A stretch of DNA of 58,907 nt from Actinomycetota bacterium (GTDB lineage Bacteria; Actinomycetota; Thermoleophilia; Solirubrobacterales; 70-9), in NCBI GenBank assembly GCA_018268415.1, contig JAFDWO010000143.1:1-58907 (forward strand), given 5' to 3'. Both the position numbers and the translations under genes were made by a program. The notes below the pieces were generated by a model. The model made no database searches. It was not told where the DNA came from and worked only from the letters and a program-made list of their open reading frames with translations. Numbering within the stretch: the stretch's first letter is position 1; each line of letters starts with the position of its first letter. Of the stretch, positions 8,726 through 19,163 are shown piece after piece.

Positions 8726-9120
8726 GACTCGCCTCCCTTGCGCGTCAGGCTGGTCAGGTAGGCTTCGAGCAGGTGTGCCGCCGCCAGCGAATCCCGCGCC
8801 GCCGTCGAGCCGGCGCGCCGGCTGGCGTCGGCCATGCGGCTGGTGAGTCGCTCGTCGTAGGTATCGACCTGGATGTCGAGGAGCGCGTCGAGTTCCGCGG
8901 CGAAGGTCCGTGCCAGCGCCGCCTGGCTGCCCTCCTCGCCGCTCAGGTGGACCGGTAGGCCGACGACGACCCGCTCCACCTCACGCTCGCGCACCAGCTC
9001 CACCACCGCTGCGGGAGCCGGGGGTTCGATCACCGGCAGTGGCGTGCACAGGGTGCCGGTCGGATCGCAGATCGCGGCGCCGATGCGCACCGTGCCGTGG
9101 TCGAGAGCGAGCACTCGCAA
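8722..9120 (-). CDS. ruvX: Holliday junction resolvase-like RuvX/YqgF
   Basis: The 132-aa protein has the YqgF/RuvX RNase-H-like fold signature: first acidic residue in LALDHGTVRIG, VVVGLPVHLSGEEG in the middle and TYDERLTSRMA with the second acidic site, then an Asp/Ala-rich final helix. RuvX has been linked to Holliday junction resolution and to 16S rRNA 5' maturation in different bacteria; sequence alone does not choose between these. It sits between alaS (3-bp gap) and mltG (4-bp overlap), a conserved neighbourhood. Confidence 0.88.
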   Translation of the reverse strand: MRVLALDHGTVRIGAAICDPTGTLCTPLPVIEPPAPAAVVELVREREVERVVVGLPVHLSGEEGSQAALARTFAAELDALLDIQVDTYDERLTSRMADASRRAGSTAARDSLAAAHLLEAYLTSLTRKGGES

Positions 9121-9123
9121 GTG

Positions 9124-11742
9124 CTACCCCAGCTTCCCCTCGACGATCGCGCGGGCTGCCGCCAAGGCGTCGTCGAGCTTCGCCGGGTCCCGCCCACCCG
9201 CCTGCGCCATGTCGTCGCGGCCGCCCCCGCCGCCGCCCACCACGCCGGCCGCCGCGCGCACCAGCTCGGCCGCCGAGAGGCCCTTCTCGACCGCCCCCGG
9301 GCTCGCCAGCGCCACCAGCGCCACCTTCTCCTTGTCGCCGCCGCCCAGCAGCTGCACGACCGGGTCGCCGAGCGAGGACTGGATCCGGTTGGCGACGTCG
9401 AGCAGCGCCTTCTGGTCGGCCAGCTCGGTCGCCGCGACCAGGACCGTCACGCCACCCGCCTCGTAGGCCTCGCCCGCCAGCCGCTTCGCTTCCTCGCCGA
9501 GCGCCTGGCGCTGCGCCTGCTCGGCGCCCGCGCCCGCCTCCTTGATCCGCTCCGCCGCCCGGCGCGCGCCCGCGAGCGGGTCCTGCGGGTTCCCCAGCAG
9601 CTCCCCGACCTCGCGGAGCGCGGCGTCGCGCGCGCGGAAGAAGTCGCTCGCGGCGGGGCCGGTGATCGCCTCGATGCGGCGCACGTTGGCGGCACTGGAT
9701 CCCTCGGCGGTGACCTTGAAGATGCCGATCTCGGCGGTATTGGCGACGTGCGTGCCACCACAGAGCTCGCGCGAGACACCATCGATCTCCACCACCCGCA
9801 CCCACTCGCCGTATTTCTCGCCGAACAGGGCCATCGCGCCCAGTGCTTCGGCCTCGGCCCGCTCCATCTCCAGCCAGCGGACCGGAGCACTGGCGCTGAT
9901 CCACTCGTTGACGCGGTCCTCGACGTCACGCAGCTCCGCCGGGCTGAGCGATTGGCCGTGGGTGAAGTCGAAGCGCAGTTTGTCGGGGCGCACCGCCGAG
10001 CCCGCCTGGCGCACGTGGGTCCCGAGGCGCTCGCGCAGCGCCGCGTGCAGGAGGTGCGTCGCGGTGTGGTTGCGCATCGTGGCGTGGCGCGTTTCGCGGT
10101 GGACGATCGCCTCCACTTCGGCCCCCGCCGGGATCGCCTTCGCCTCGATCGCGACCACCTGGTCGCCTCCCACCCGGTAGACGTCGACGACCTCGGCCTC
10201 GTCGCCGTCCCAACGCAGGAGGCCGGAGTCGGCGACCTGGCCGCCGCCCTCGGCATAAAAGGGGCTGGTCTCGAGCTTCAGCAGCGCGCGCTTCCCCTGC
10301 GCCTCGAACGCCGCCACGCCGGTCGTCGCCTCCAGCGTTTCGTAGCCGACGAAGTTGCTCGGCGAGGTCGCCGCGGCGAATTCCTGGACCCGCTCGTGCG
10401 TGTCCTCGGAGCCGTGCGCGGTCGCCGCGCCGCTGCGGGCGCGCGTCCGCTGCTCCTCCATCAGCTCGGCGAAGCCGGCGTCGTCCACCGCCAGGCCCTG
10501 CTCTCCCAGCAGCTCCTTGGTCAGGTCATAGGGGAAGCCGTAGGTGTCGTGCAGCTTGAAGGCGTCGGCCGAGTCGATCCACGAGGTGTTCGACTCGCGC
10601 GCCTCGGCGACCAGGCGCTCGAGCAGCTCGCTCCCCCGCTCCAGGGTGCGCCCGAAGCTCTCCTCCTCGTCGCCGACCCAGCGGGCGATGTTCTCGCGTT
10701 CCGCGACCAGCTCCGGGTAGACCTCGCCCATCAGCTCGATCACCCGTTCGGCGAAGCGGCCGAGCCAGGGCGCCTCGAGGCCGAGCGTCCGCCCCTGCTG
10801 GATCGCCCGCCGCATGATCCGGCGCAGGATGTAGCCGCGGTCCTCGTTGGAGGGGACCACCCCGTCCGCGATCAGGAAGGCGGCACCGCGCGAGTGGTCG
10901 GCGACGATCCGCATCGCCCGCGTGATCGCCTCGCTCTCGCCGTACCGGTGCCCGGAGAGCTCCTCGGCGAGGTCGATGAGCGGCCGCACGTGGTCGGTCT
11001 CGTACACCGAGGGGACGTCCTGGAGGATCGCCGCCATCCGGTCGAGGCCCATCCCGGTGTCGATGTTCTTCGTCGGCAGCTCGGTGAGCGTCCCGTCCTC
11101 GTGCAGGTCGTAGGACATGAAGACGTGGTTCCAGAACTCGAGGAAGCGCTCGCCCTCGTCGCCGGGGCGTTCGTCGGCGGCGCCGAAGTCGAGGCCCCGG
11201 TCGAGATAGAGCTCCGAGCATGGCCCGCAGGGCCCGGTCGGCCCGCCCTGCCAGAAGTTGTCGCCGCGACCGAGCTGGACGATCCGCTCGGCCGGCACGC
11301 CGGTCTCTTCCCAGATCGCGATCGCCTCGGTGTCGGGACCGAGGCCGAGCTCCTCGTCGCCGCCGAAGACCGTCACCCAGATCCGCTCCGGGTCCATGCC
11401 GAAGCCCTCGGTGGCGAGCTGCCAGCCCCAGGGGATCGACTCGGCCTTGAAGTAGTCACCGAAGCTCCAGTTGCCGAGCATCTCGAAGAAGGTCAGGTGG
11501 CGGGCGGTGTTGCCGACCTCCTCGATATCGGTGGTGCGGAAGCATTTCTGCACGTCGGTGAGGCGCGGCGCGGGGGGCGTCTCGCGGCCGAGGAAGTAGG
11601 GCTTGAAGGGCTGCATGCCGGCGGTCGTGAGCAGCACCGTCGGGTCGTGCACCGAGGGCACGAGCGAGGCCGAGGGGACGATCTTGTGTCCCCGCTCCGC
11701 GAAGAACGAGAGGTAGGTATCGCGGATTTGTTGAGCCTTCAT
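9124..11742 (-). CDS. alaS: Alanyl-tRNA synthetase
   Basis: AlaRS charges tRNA-Ala and edits mischarged Ser and Gly. The 872-aa protein is full length: class II catalytic core with TAGMQPFKPYFLG, RHLTFFEMLGNWSFGDYF and the GRGDNFWQGGPTGPCGPCSE segment; the editing domain carries the zinc-site motif HTATHLLHAAL and the distal CGGTHV; the C-terminal domain ends in a glycine run before RDDMAQAGG. It begins the alaS-ruvX-mltG-aro run and has its own leaderless-type promoter, 54 bp downstream of mnmA. Confidence 0.96.
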   Translation of the reverse strand: MKAQQIRDTYLSFFAERGHKIVPSASLVPSVHDPTVLLTTAGMQPFKPYFLGRETPPAPRLTDVQKCFRTTDIEEVGNTARHLTFFEMLGNWSFGDYFKAESIPWGWQLATEGFGMDPERIWVTVFGGDEELGLGPDTEAIAIWEETGVPAERIVQLGRGDNFWQGGPTGPCGPCSELYLDRGLDFGAADERPGDEGERFLEFWNHVFMSYDLHEDGTLTELPTKNIDTGMGLDRMAAILQDVPSVYETDHVRPLIDLAEELSGHRYGESEAITRAMRIVADHSRGAAFLIADGVVPSNEDRGYILRRIMRRAIQQGRTLGLEAPWLGRFAERVIELMGEVYPELVAERENIARWVGDEEESFGRTLERGSELLERLVAEARESNTSWIDSADAFKLHDTYGFPYDLTKELLGEQGLAVDDAGFAELMEEQRTRARSGAATAHGSEDTHERVQEFAAATSPSNFVGYETLEATTGVAAFEAQGKRALLKLETSPFYAEGGGQVADSGLLRWDGDEAEVVDVYRVGGDQVVAIEAKAIPAGAEVEAIVHRETRHATMRNHTATHLLHAALRERLGTHVRQAGSAVRPDKLRFDFTHGQSLSPAELRDVEDRVNEWISASAPVRWLEMERAEAEALGAMALFGEKYGEWVRVVEIDGVSRELCGGTHVANTAEIGIFKVTAEGSSAANVRRIEAITGPAASDFFRARDAALREVGELLGNPQDPLAGARRAAERIKEAGAGAEQAQRQALGEEAKRLAGEAYEAGGVTVLVAATELADQKALLDVANRIQSSLGDPVVQLLGGGDKEKVALVALASPGAVEKGLSAAELVRAAAGVVGGGGGGRDDMAQAGGRDPAKLDDALAAARAIVEGKLG

Positions 11743-11749
11743 GAGGGAG

Positions 11750-11755
11750 AGCCTA
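11750..11755 (-). promoter_or_regulatory. Leaderless-type -10 box of alaS
   Basis: On the minus strand TAGGCT lies exactly 7 nt before the alaS ATG and no ribosome-binding site fits between. This implies transcription starting at or next to the start codon. Confidence 0.55.
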
Positions 11756-11796
11756 CGGTTTGCTGACAGTTCGTGTGTCGTATGTGACGGGTGGCG

Positions 11797-13308
11797 CTAG
11801 GCCGAGGCGGCAATGGTGCCGTGGCCGACGATCGTCTCGCCGTCCATCAGCACCGCCGTCTGGCCCGGGGAGGCGGCGGTGAAGGGCCGGCCCAGCTCGA
11901 GCTCCAGGGCGTCATGGCGGCCCGGAGCGGCAGCGCCGACGGTGGCGGGCAGGGTGGCCGAGTGATAGCGGAGGCGGACGTTGTCGACGCGGGCGCCGTC
12001 ACGGTGCAGGACCGCATCGCGGACCCGGATGCGGCGCGTCTCGAGGTCCTCGCGGGTGCCGACCGTCACGGTGTTCGCGGCGGCGTCGGTGGCGACGACG
12101 TAACCGGGCTCGTTCAACGAGACGCCGATGCCCCGCCGCTGGCCGACGGTGAAGTTGTGGTGGCCGCGATGGCGGCCGAGCGTGCGGCCGGCCCGGTCGA
12201 GGACCGCCCCCTCGCGGTCCACGAGGTTGCCGTGACGGCGCAGGAAGCCGCGCTTCCCCTGGCCCGCGAGGAAGCAGAGGTCCTGGGACTCGGGCTTCTT
12301 GGCGACGGCGAGGCCGTGGCGGGCGGCGACGGCGCGGACCTCGTCCTTGGTCATGTCGGTGAGCGGGAAGCCGAGCCGCCCGAGGAGGTCCGGCGACAGC
12401 GCCGCGAGCATGTAACTCTGGTCCTTGGCCGCGTCGGCGCCGGTCGCGAGCAGCGGCCCCTCGGCGTCCTCGACGATCCGCGCGTAATGGCCGGTGAGGA
12501 GTCGCGTCGCCCCGAGTCGCCGCGCCAGGTCGAGCATCGCCGCCAGTCGCACCTCGCCGTTGCAGAGAATGCACGGATTCGGCGTCTGGCCTTCGGCATA
12601 GCCGCTGACGAACCGGTCGACCACGCGGCGGCGGAAGTCGGCCTCGAGGTCCAGGGTGAAGTGAGGGAGGTCGAGCGAGTGGGCGACGGCGCGCGCGCCG
12701 AGCACGGCCTCGGGCGAGCAGCACGCCTTGGTCCCGTCGGTCTCCGGGTCGGCCCAGAGCTTCACGGTGATGGCGACGACCTCGGCGCCGCGCTCCCGTT
12801 CGAGGAGAGCGGCGACCGCCGAGTCGACGCCACCGCTGACTGCCACGGCGACGCGCTCGGGGGACCGGACTCGCCCACCTCCACCGGCGGTCGAGGCGTC
12901 GGCGTCCGGGCTCTCGCGGAGGGCCGTCGACGGGTCCAGGGGGAGGCTCGACGCCGCCGCGGCGCTCAGGGCGCGGTGGAGCGCATCGGTCGCCAGTTGG
13001 GCCGCGTGGCGCTTGGCGGGCGCGAGGCCACCCAGGAGGTCTTCGGCGTCGTCGATCGAGAGCTTCGCCGCCTCGAGGACGGTCGCGCCCTCGATCGTTT
13101 CGGCGACGGCGGCGGTCGCCGCGCGCGTTGCCCCACAGCCCTCGGTGTCGAAGGTGACCGCCGAGATCCGACCCCCCTCGACTGCCAGCGACAGCCGCGA
13201 GAGATCGCCGCAGGCGGCGCCACCGGCAGCGCCGGTGAAGGCGTCGGCGGTGGCGGGGCCGCGGCGGGCCTCATCGCGGAGGAAGTGGTCGAAGAGCTCC
13301 CGATCCAT
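11797..13308 (-). CDS. mnmA: tRNA 2-thiouridylase MnmA fused to an N-terminal IscU/NifU-like domain
   Basis: The C-terminal part (from about residue 150) is MnmA, which thiolates U34 of Lys/Glu/Gln tRNAs using ATP: PP-loop SGGVDS (158-163), the catalytic cysteine in NPCILCN, TGHYARI, AKDQSYMLA, the second cysteine in QDLCFLAG and FTVGQRRGIG. Residues 1 to about 120 resemble an IscU/NifU Fe-S scaffold or SUF-type sulfur acceptor, with C33 in AACGDL and C58 in EGCGATRAA, but the expected third cysteine is Ala in AKRHAAQL. The fusion may deliver sulfur to the thiolase in cis. The ATG lies 7 nt downstream of a TACCCT box and 38 bp inside the end of the upstream gene. Confidence 0.9.
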   Translation of the reverse strand: MDRELFDHFLRDEARRGPATADAFTGAAGGAACGDLSRLSLAVEGGRISAVTFDTEGCGATRAATAAVAETIEGATVLEAAKLSIDDAEDLLGGLAPAKRHAAQLATDALHRALSAAAASSLPLDPSTALRESPDADASTAGGGGRVRSPERVAVAVSGGVDSAVAALLERERGAEVVAITVKLWADPETDGTKACCSPEAVLGARAVAHSLDLPHFTLDLEADFRRRVVDRFVSGYAEGQTPNPCILCNGEVRLAAMLDLARRLGATRLLTGHYARIVEDAEGPLLATGADAAKDQSYMLAALSPDLLGRLGFPLTDMTKDEVRAVAARHGLAVAKKPESQDLCFLAGQGKRGFLRRHGNLVDREGAVLDRAGRTLGRHRGHHNFTVGQRRGIGVSLNEPGYVVATDAAANTVTVGTREDLETRRIRVRDAVLHRDGARVDNVRLRYHSATLPATVGAAAPGRHDALELELGRPFTAASPGQTAVLMDGETIVGHGTIAASA

Positions 13309-14305
13309 TCGACAAAGGGTACGGAGTGAGGATGAGCCGGAGATCGGCCGCGACCTCCGACGGGGTCTCGGTGATCTGGCGCCAGGTGAGGCGCGCGGTC
13401 GTGTAACCCTCGGCGGTAAGAATCCGGTCGCGTTCCCGATCCTTGTGGAAGGCCAGATTGGTGCCGTGCGCCCCTCCCCCGTCGAGCTCGATCGCGACCT
13501 CGCGGTCCTCCCAGAGGCAGTCGATCTCGTAGAAACGACCGCGGATGGCGAGGTGGACGTTCAGGCGCGGCCGCGGCAGGTCGAAGCGGTCGATCAGCGC
13601 CAGGAACGCCTCCTCCAGCTCGTTGCGGGTGATCCCCACAAGCGTCTTGCGCTCCGCCACCCGGGCGAGCGTCACGGTGCCCCTGCGCCCCGGATAGCGC
13701 TCGATCAGGTCCGGGACCGACAGCCGCATCCTGTATTCGCGGACTTCCATCTCGTTCCAGGCCCGCTCCACCTCCCGCTCCTTGAGCATCCCCGCGAGGT
13801 CGAGCATCGTCCGCGTCACCGACGTCACCGGCATCCCCCACATCCGCCCCACCTCGTCGAGGGGAAGCGAGCCCCGGTGGGCGACGATCCCAGGCCTCCT
13901 CTTCCTCGCTCCCGGGACCGTCACTTCCGGCGCGATTTCGCTCCGGGGATAGAGCCCCCATAGCTGCCCGGCCGACCGATGGCTGAGCACCGCATCCGGC
14001 CCGCAGGCCAACGCGGCTGCCATCCACCACGATTCGACAGTGAGCGCCCGGTGTCCCACGGCGTAGACACCCCGATGAAGGCGATTGAGCCCCCCGTGCG
14101 CGACACGCGTCTTGATCATCTGGTCAGTGAGTCCCAACCCATGGAGCTGCCACCGCCCGACCACCCCGTGTTGACGCCCCGCCAGCCCCGCGACTCTCCG
14201 ATCAAGAATCTCCGTGTGAAGTTTTGGGTGCTCAGCACCCAAAAGTCGTCGCGCGTCTTCCATGACGCCGATGCTGCTGAGGAAATGCGCACACATGGCG
14301 CGCAC
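13271..14305 (-). CDS. AbiEi-like winged-helix / DUF559 endonuclease-fold protein
   Basis: The protein (344 aa from the first ATG; the ATG at 14263 or a later codon is also possible) has an N-terminal region like AbiEi antitoxin proteins (RQHGVVGRWQL, LHRGVYAVG, LSHRSAGQLWGL). It ends in a DUF559 domain of the very-short-patch-repair endonuclease fold, with EIDCLWEDREVAIELDGG, DRERDRILTAEGY and a final W-R-Q. The acidic residues fit a PD-(D/E)XK-like site. Such genes are often multi-copy in related genomes; the role is unknown. The first codons span a 10-bp inverted repeat (14222-14244) whose flanks recur in the repeat island near 53000. It overlaps mnmA by 38 bp. Confidence 0.75.
   Translation of the reverse strand: MRAMCAHFLSSIGVMEDARRLLGAEHPKLHTEILDRRVAGLAGRQHGVVGRWQLHGLGLTDQMIKTRVAHGGLNRLHRGVYAVGHRALTVESWWMAAALACGPDAVLSHRSAGQLWGLYPRSEIAPEVTVPGARKRRPGIVAHRGSLPLDEVGRMWGMPVTSVTRTMLDLAGMLKEREVERAWNEMEVREYRMRLSVPDLIERYPGRRGTVTLARVAERKTLVGITRNELEEAFLALIDRFDLPRPRLNVHLAIRGRFYEIDCLWEDREVAIELDGGGAHGTNLAFHKDRERDRILTAEGYTTARLTWRQITETPSEVAADLRLILTPYPLSNGSGALRPLPPR
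13316..13321 (-). promoter_or_regulatory. Leaderless-type -10 box of mnmA
   Basis: TACCCT on the minus strand lies exactly 7 nt before the mnmA ATG, inside the last codons of the upstream DUF559 gene. This supports the chosen start and separate transcription of mnmA. Confidence 0.45.
14222..14244. repeat. Short perfect inverted repeat in the 5' part of the DUF559 gene
   Basis: A 10-bp stem (14222-14231 with 14235-14244) closes a TCA loop. The 5' flank ATCTCCGTGT and 3' flank CGCGCGTC also flank a different-sequence stem at 52992-53018. Arms differ between copies but remain complementary, suggesting that the structure is what is kept. Confidence 0.7.
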
Positions 14306-14429
14306 TTTGTGCCGAATCAGTGGAAAGTCAGCTCCAGCCCGCCGGTACCGCCTCTAGCTTTGATCCCTTCATAAGAAGGTGGGCGCCCTGCTCGCGATCC
14401 CAAAGGACCGAAAGACAAAAGCTCCCGAG

Positions 14430-14451
14430 CCGTTTGTGTTGGGTCAAACGG
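14430..14451. terminator. Small hairpin downstream of the DUF2007-like gene
   Basis: CCGTTTG at 14430-14436 pairs with CAAACGG at 14445-14451 around an 8-nt loop. It lies 70 bp beyond the stop of the minus-strand gene at 14519, where a terminator would be expected, but no T-tract follows. Nothing else is seen in 14306-14518. Confidence 0.3.
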
Positions 14452-14518
14452 TGAGACGGCTCTCGCACGGGCTCGAGCTTGCGGGAACCGTAGCACCGGA
14501 GCACCGGTGCAAAGCAGC

Positions 14519-14815
14519 TCAGTAATCGGGGACGTCGAGGTTCGAGAGGTGCATCTCGGCCTCGCTCCAGCGGTCGCCGGGGACGCGGAGGGCGATGTCC
14601 CCGTGGCCGAAGCGGTCGAGGGGCCAGTCGGAGGTGAGGACGGCCTCGATGCCCGCCTCGATCAAGGCCTGGTGCCAGGCGCGAGCGGTACGCACGTCAC
14701 CGAAGTCGCGCACGACCTCCCAGCGGTCGAAGGTGGAGTCGTCGACGTAGACCGGCGTCTGTCCGGGCCCGGGCTGCGGGCGCCACCTGCGGGGAATCCA
14801 GTCCCGCAGCGCCAT
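14519..14815 (-). CDS. Small DUF2007-like putative signal-transducing protein
   Basis: The 98-aa soluble protein has a ferredoxin-like alpha/beta core, WEVVRDFGDVRTARAWHQALIE then GIEAVLTSD, DIALRVPGDRWSEAEMHL, as in DUF2007 domains, which occur alone or on zinc-ribbon proteins. No catalytic residues are evident. The N terminus is basic and proline-rich (RDWIPRRWRPQPGPG). It follows aspS on the same strand after 164 bp. Function is unknown; the family match is from pattern recognition only. Confidence 0.6.
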   Translation of the reverse strand: MALRDWIPRRWRPQPGPGQTPVYVDDSTFDRWEVVRDFGDVRTARAWHQALIEAGIEAVLTSDWPLDRFGHGDIALRVPGDRWSEAEMHLSNLDVPDY

Positions 14816-14979
14816 CAGTGCCTGTCCGGGAGGCCGGGCGTGCGGCCGGCGAGCGCCGCACCAAGCGGGGGTAGGACGCAGGGAGGGCTGATGGCAGCGC
14901 CGTTTGGCCGACCGAGGACGCCGCCCCGCGAAGGGTGTGCGGCGCCGCCAGGCGTGCGTGGGGCCCCTCGGACAGGCAC

Positions 14980-16829
<1,850 letters not shown>

Positions 16830-16833
<4 letters not shown>

Positions 16834-18074
16834 GCTTCGCCCCCCGTCATCTCACCCAGAAGATTGCCGGTGTCGGCGGCGCGCTGCTCGCCGCTCGCCA
16901 TGTCGCGCAGTTGCGCGGTACCGCCAGCCTCCAGGATCAGCACCCGCGCGGCGCCGATCCGGTCCGCGTGCTTCAGCTGTCCCTTCAGGCCGCGCCCCGC
17001 CAGATCCATCTCGGCCGAGAACCCGGCGTTGCGAAGTTCGGTCACCAGCGCCATCGCCCGGCCGCGCTGCTCGGGATCGGCGATCGCGACGAAGGCGTCA
17101 CGCCCCCGCCCCGGCTCCTCCTCGTCGAGCGCCAACAGGATCCGCTCGATCCCCGCGGCCCAACCGACCGCGGGCGTCGCCGGCCCGCCGAGCTGCTCGA
17201 TCAGCCCGTCGTAACGCCCACCGCCGCCGATCTCCGACTGCGCCCCGAGGGACTCGGCGACGAAGGAGAAGATCGTCCTCGTGTAGTAGTCGATGCCGCG
17301 CACCAGGGTGCCGTCGAGCTCATAGTCGATCCCGGCGGCATCGAGCAGCGAGCGCACCTCGTCGAAGTGCTCCTGATCCTCCGCCGAGAGGGCGTCGAGG
17401 ATCGTCGGAGCGCTCGCCATCACGCCCCGGACCCCCTCGTCGTCGGAGTCGAAGGCGCGCAACGGGTTGATGTCGATGCGCTCGCGCACGTCGGCGGTCA
17501 GGTCGCCCTCGTGGCGGTGCAGGTGCGCCTTCAGCTCGTCCAGGTAGGCGGCGCGCGCCTCGAGCGAGCCGAGGCTCCCCAGTCGCAGCACCACCCCCGG
17601 CACGCCGAGCTCCCCGAGCAGGTCCGACAGCAGCATGATCACCTCGGCGTCGGCCAGCGGCGACTCCGTCCCGATCGCCTCGATCCCGAGCTGGTGGAAC
17701 TGGCGATAGCGCCCCGCCTGCGGCCGCTCGTGGCGGAAGAACGGCCCGACGTAGGAGAGCTTCACCGGCTGCGCCTGTTTGTGCATGCCGTGCTCGAGGT
17801 AGGCGCGGCAGATCGGCGCCGTTCCCTCCGGCCGCAGGGTGAGGCTGCGCTCCCCCTTGTCCTCGAAGGTGAACATCTCCTTGCGGACGATGTCGGTCGA
17901 TTTGCCGACGCCACGTTCGAAGAGGTCGGTGTCCTCGAAGATCGGCGTCTGGATCATCTCGTAGCCGGCCCGCTCGAAGATGCCGCCGGCCACCGCCTGC
18001 AGCCGCGCTCGCGCGCGGCCCGCGGCCGGGAGCACGTCGAACGTCCCACGGGGTGCCTGGAACTTGCTTGCCAT
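16830..18074 (-). CDS. hisS: Histidyl-tRNA synthetase
   Basis: A 414-aa class II synthetase: FQAPRGTFDVLP at the N terminus, motif 2 LRPEGTAPICRAYLEHG, the histidine-A loops LVRGIDYYTRTIFSF and GGGRYDGL, and a C-terminal anticodon-binding domain. The frame is open upstream to 18176, but the family N terminus and a TAAGGT box 8 nt before the ATG at 18074 support this start. It leads the hisS-aspS pair. Confidence 0.95.
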
Positions 18075-18082
18075 CGTCGGCG

Positions 18083-18088
18083 ACCTTA
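18083..18088 (-). promoter_or_regulatory. Leaderless-type -10 box of hisS
   Basis: TAAGGT on the minus strand lies 8 nt before the hisS ATG, with no ribosome-binding site between them. It helps to decide the start against an upstream in-frame ATG. Confidence 0.5.
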
Positions 18089-18129
18089 CTCGGAGCGCGC
18101 GGCCGCGCGGCCAGTGCCGGACACGGCAC

Positions 18130-18774
18130 TCAGTGGGCCGTGGCCTGGAGGAAGGGATTGGTCGCCCGCTCGGCACCGAGGGTCGTCAACCCCATGTGGC
18201 CGGGATGGACGACGGTCTCGTCGGGGTGCGAGTCGAGCAGCCGCGCGATCGAGTTCGCCAGGGTCGGCCAGTCGCCGCCGGGCAGGTCGACGCGGCCGAC
18301 CGAGCCCTGGAAGAGCACGTCGCCGGAGAAGATCGCGTCCTCACCGCGCACCGAGTAGGTGACGTGACCAGGGCTGTGGCCGGGAGTGGAGATGACGTCG
18401 ATCTCCAGCCCGGCAAGGCTCAGCACCTCACCGCCGGACACGGTCTCGTCAGCGTCGTAGGACTCGTACGGCCCGAAGCCCTCCCACGGCACGTAGGCCA
18501 TGATGTCGGCAAGCACCGGCTTCTCGATCTCGGGGACGTAGACCGGCGCCCCGGTGGCCTTGGCGACCGGCGCCACCGCACCGATGTGGTCGAAGTGCGT
18601 GTGGGTGAGGAGGATCGCCTCGACCTCGGCCCCGGTCTCCGCGACCGCCGCGAGGATCCGCTCCGGCTCCTCTCCGGGGTCGACGACCAGAAGCTTCCCG
18701 CCCCCCTCGGGGCGGAACAGGTAGCAGTTCTCGCCGATCTGGCCGACGGTGAGCATCGTGACGTCAAGCGCCAC
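18130..18774 (-). CDS. Metallo-beta-lactamase-fold hydrolase (glyoxalase II-like)
   Basis: The 214-aa protein has the MBL metal motif LTHTHFDHIG, further ligands in STPGHSPGHVTY, SGDVLF and VHPGHMGLTT, and the N-terminal GENCYLF typical of glyoxalase II-like hydrolases. It likely hydrolyses a thioester or related substrate in the cytosol with two metals. The GTG start at 18774 shares one base with the upstream stop; an ATG six codons later (MLTVGQIGENC) is an alternative. It lies 56 bp upstream of hisS on the same strand. Confidence 0.82.
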   Translation of the reverse strand: MALDVTMLTVGQIGENCYLFRPEGGGKLLVVDPGEEPERILAAVAETGAEVEAILLTHTHFDHIGAVAPVAKATGAPVYVPEIEKPVLADIMAYVPWEGFGPYESYDADETVSGGEVLSLAGLEIDVISTPGHSPGHVTYSVRGEDAIFSGDVLFQGSVGRVDLPGGDWPTLANSIARLLDSHPDETVVHPGHMGLTTLGAERATNPFLQATAH

Positions 18775-19151
18775 TACGCGTTCCCTTCGCGATCGCGGAT
18801 CCGCTGGCGCTCGCGCCTGCGCCACATCGTCAGGTCGATGTAATAACCGGTCGGGATGTAGAAGACCAGCATGAAGAGGCCGAAGATCAGCGAGACGCCG
18901 GCCGGCCGTTTGAAGAGGACCAGCAGGATCAGGACGAAGATCACCGCGGCGCCGGCGCCGCGGATCGCGGCGCCTTTCCAGGTCGGCGGCAGGTCGCGTT
19001 TTTTCGCCGACGAGCGGCCGCTCCCGCCGGAGCGGGCGCGGGCGCGGGCTTCCTCGCGCGAGCGGGGGCGCGAGCGGCGGGCGCTGGTGTCGATGCTGCC
19101 GCCCTGGGTCCCGCGGCGCTTGCGGCGTCTTCTGTTCTTCGATTGGGCCAT
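18774..19151 (-). CDS. Small basic membrane protein, unknown function
   Basis: The 125-aa protein has a strongly basic N terminus (KNRRRRKRRGTQGG, then Arg/Ser/Ala-rich sequence) and two hydrophobic segments (GAAVIFVLILLVLF and SLIFGLFMLVFYI) separated by a short RPAGV loop, with a basic C terminus. This gives a two-pass hairpin with both ends probably cytoplasmic. Similar small proteins are common in actinobacteria but no function is assigned. Its stop overlaps the start of the MBL gene, so they are coupled. Confidence 0.65.
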   Translation of the reverse strand: MAQSKNRRRRKRRGTQGGSIDTSARRSRPRSREEARARARSGGSGRSSAKKRDLPPTWKGAAIRGAGAAVIFVLILLVLFKRPAGVSLIFGLFMLVFYIPTGYYIDLTMWRRRERQRIRDREGNA

Positions 19152-19163
19152 CGCTCCAAGAAT

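Noticed and set aside
9097..11766. 889-aa plus-strand frame opposite alaS
   Set aside because: It is antisense to a complete AlaRS, with no family similarity and a composition typical of shadow frames.
13271..14305. AbiE abortive-infection system
   Set aside because: Only an AbiEi-like N-terminal region is present; there is no adjacent AbiEii nucleotidyltransferase toxin gene.
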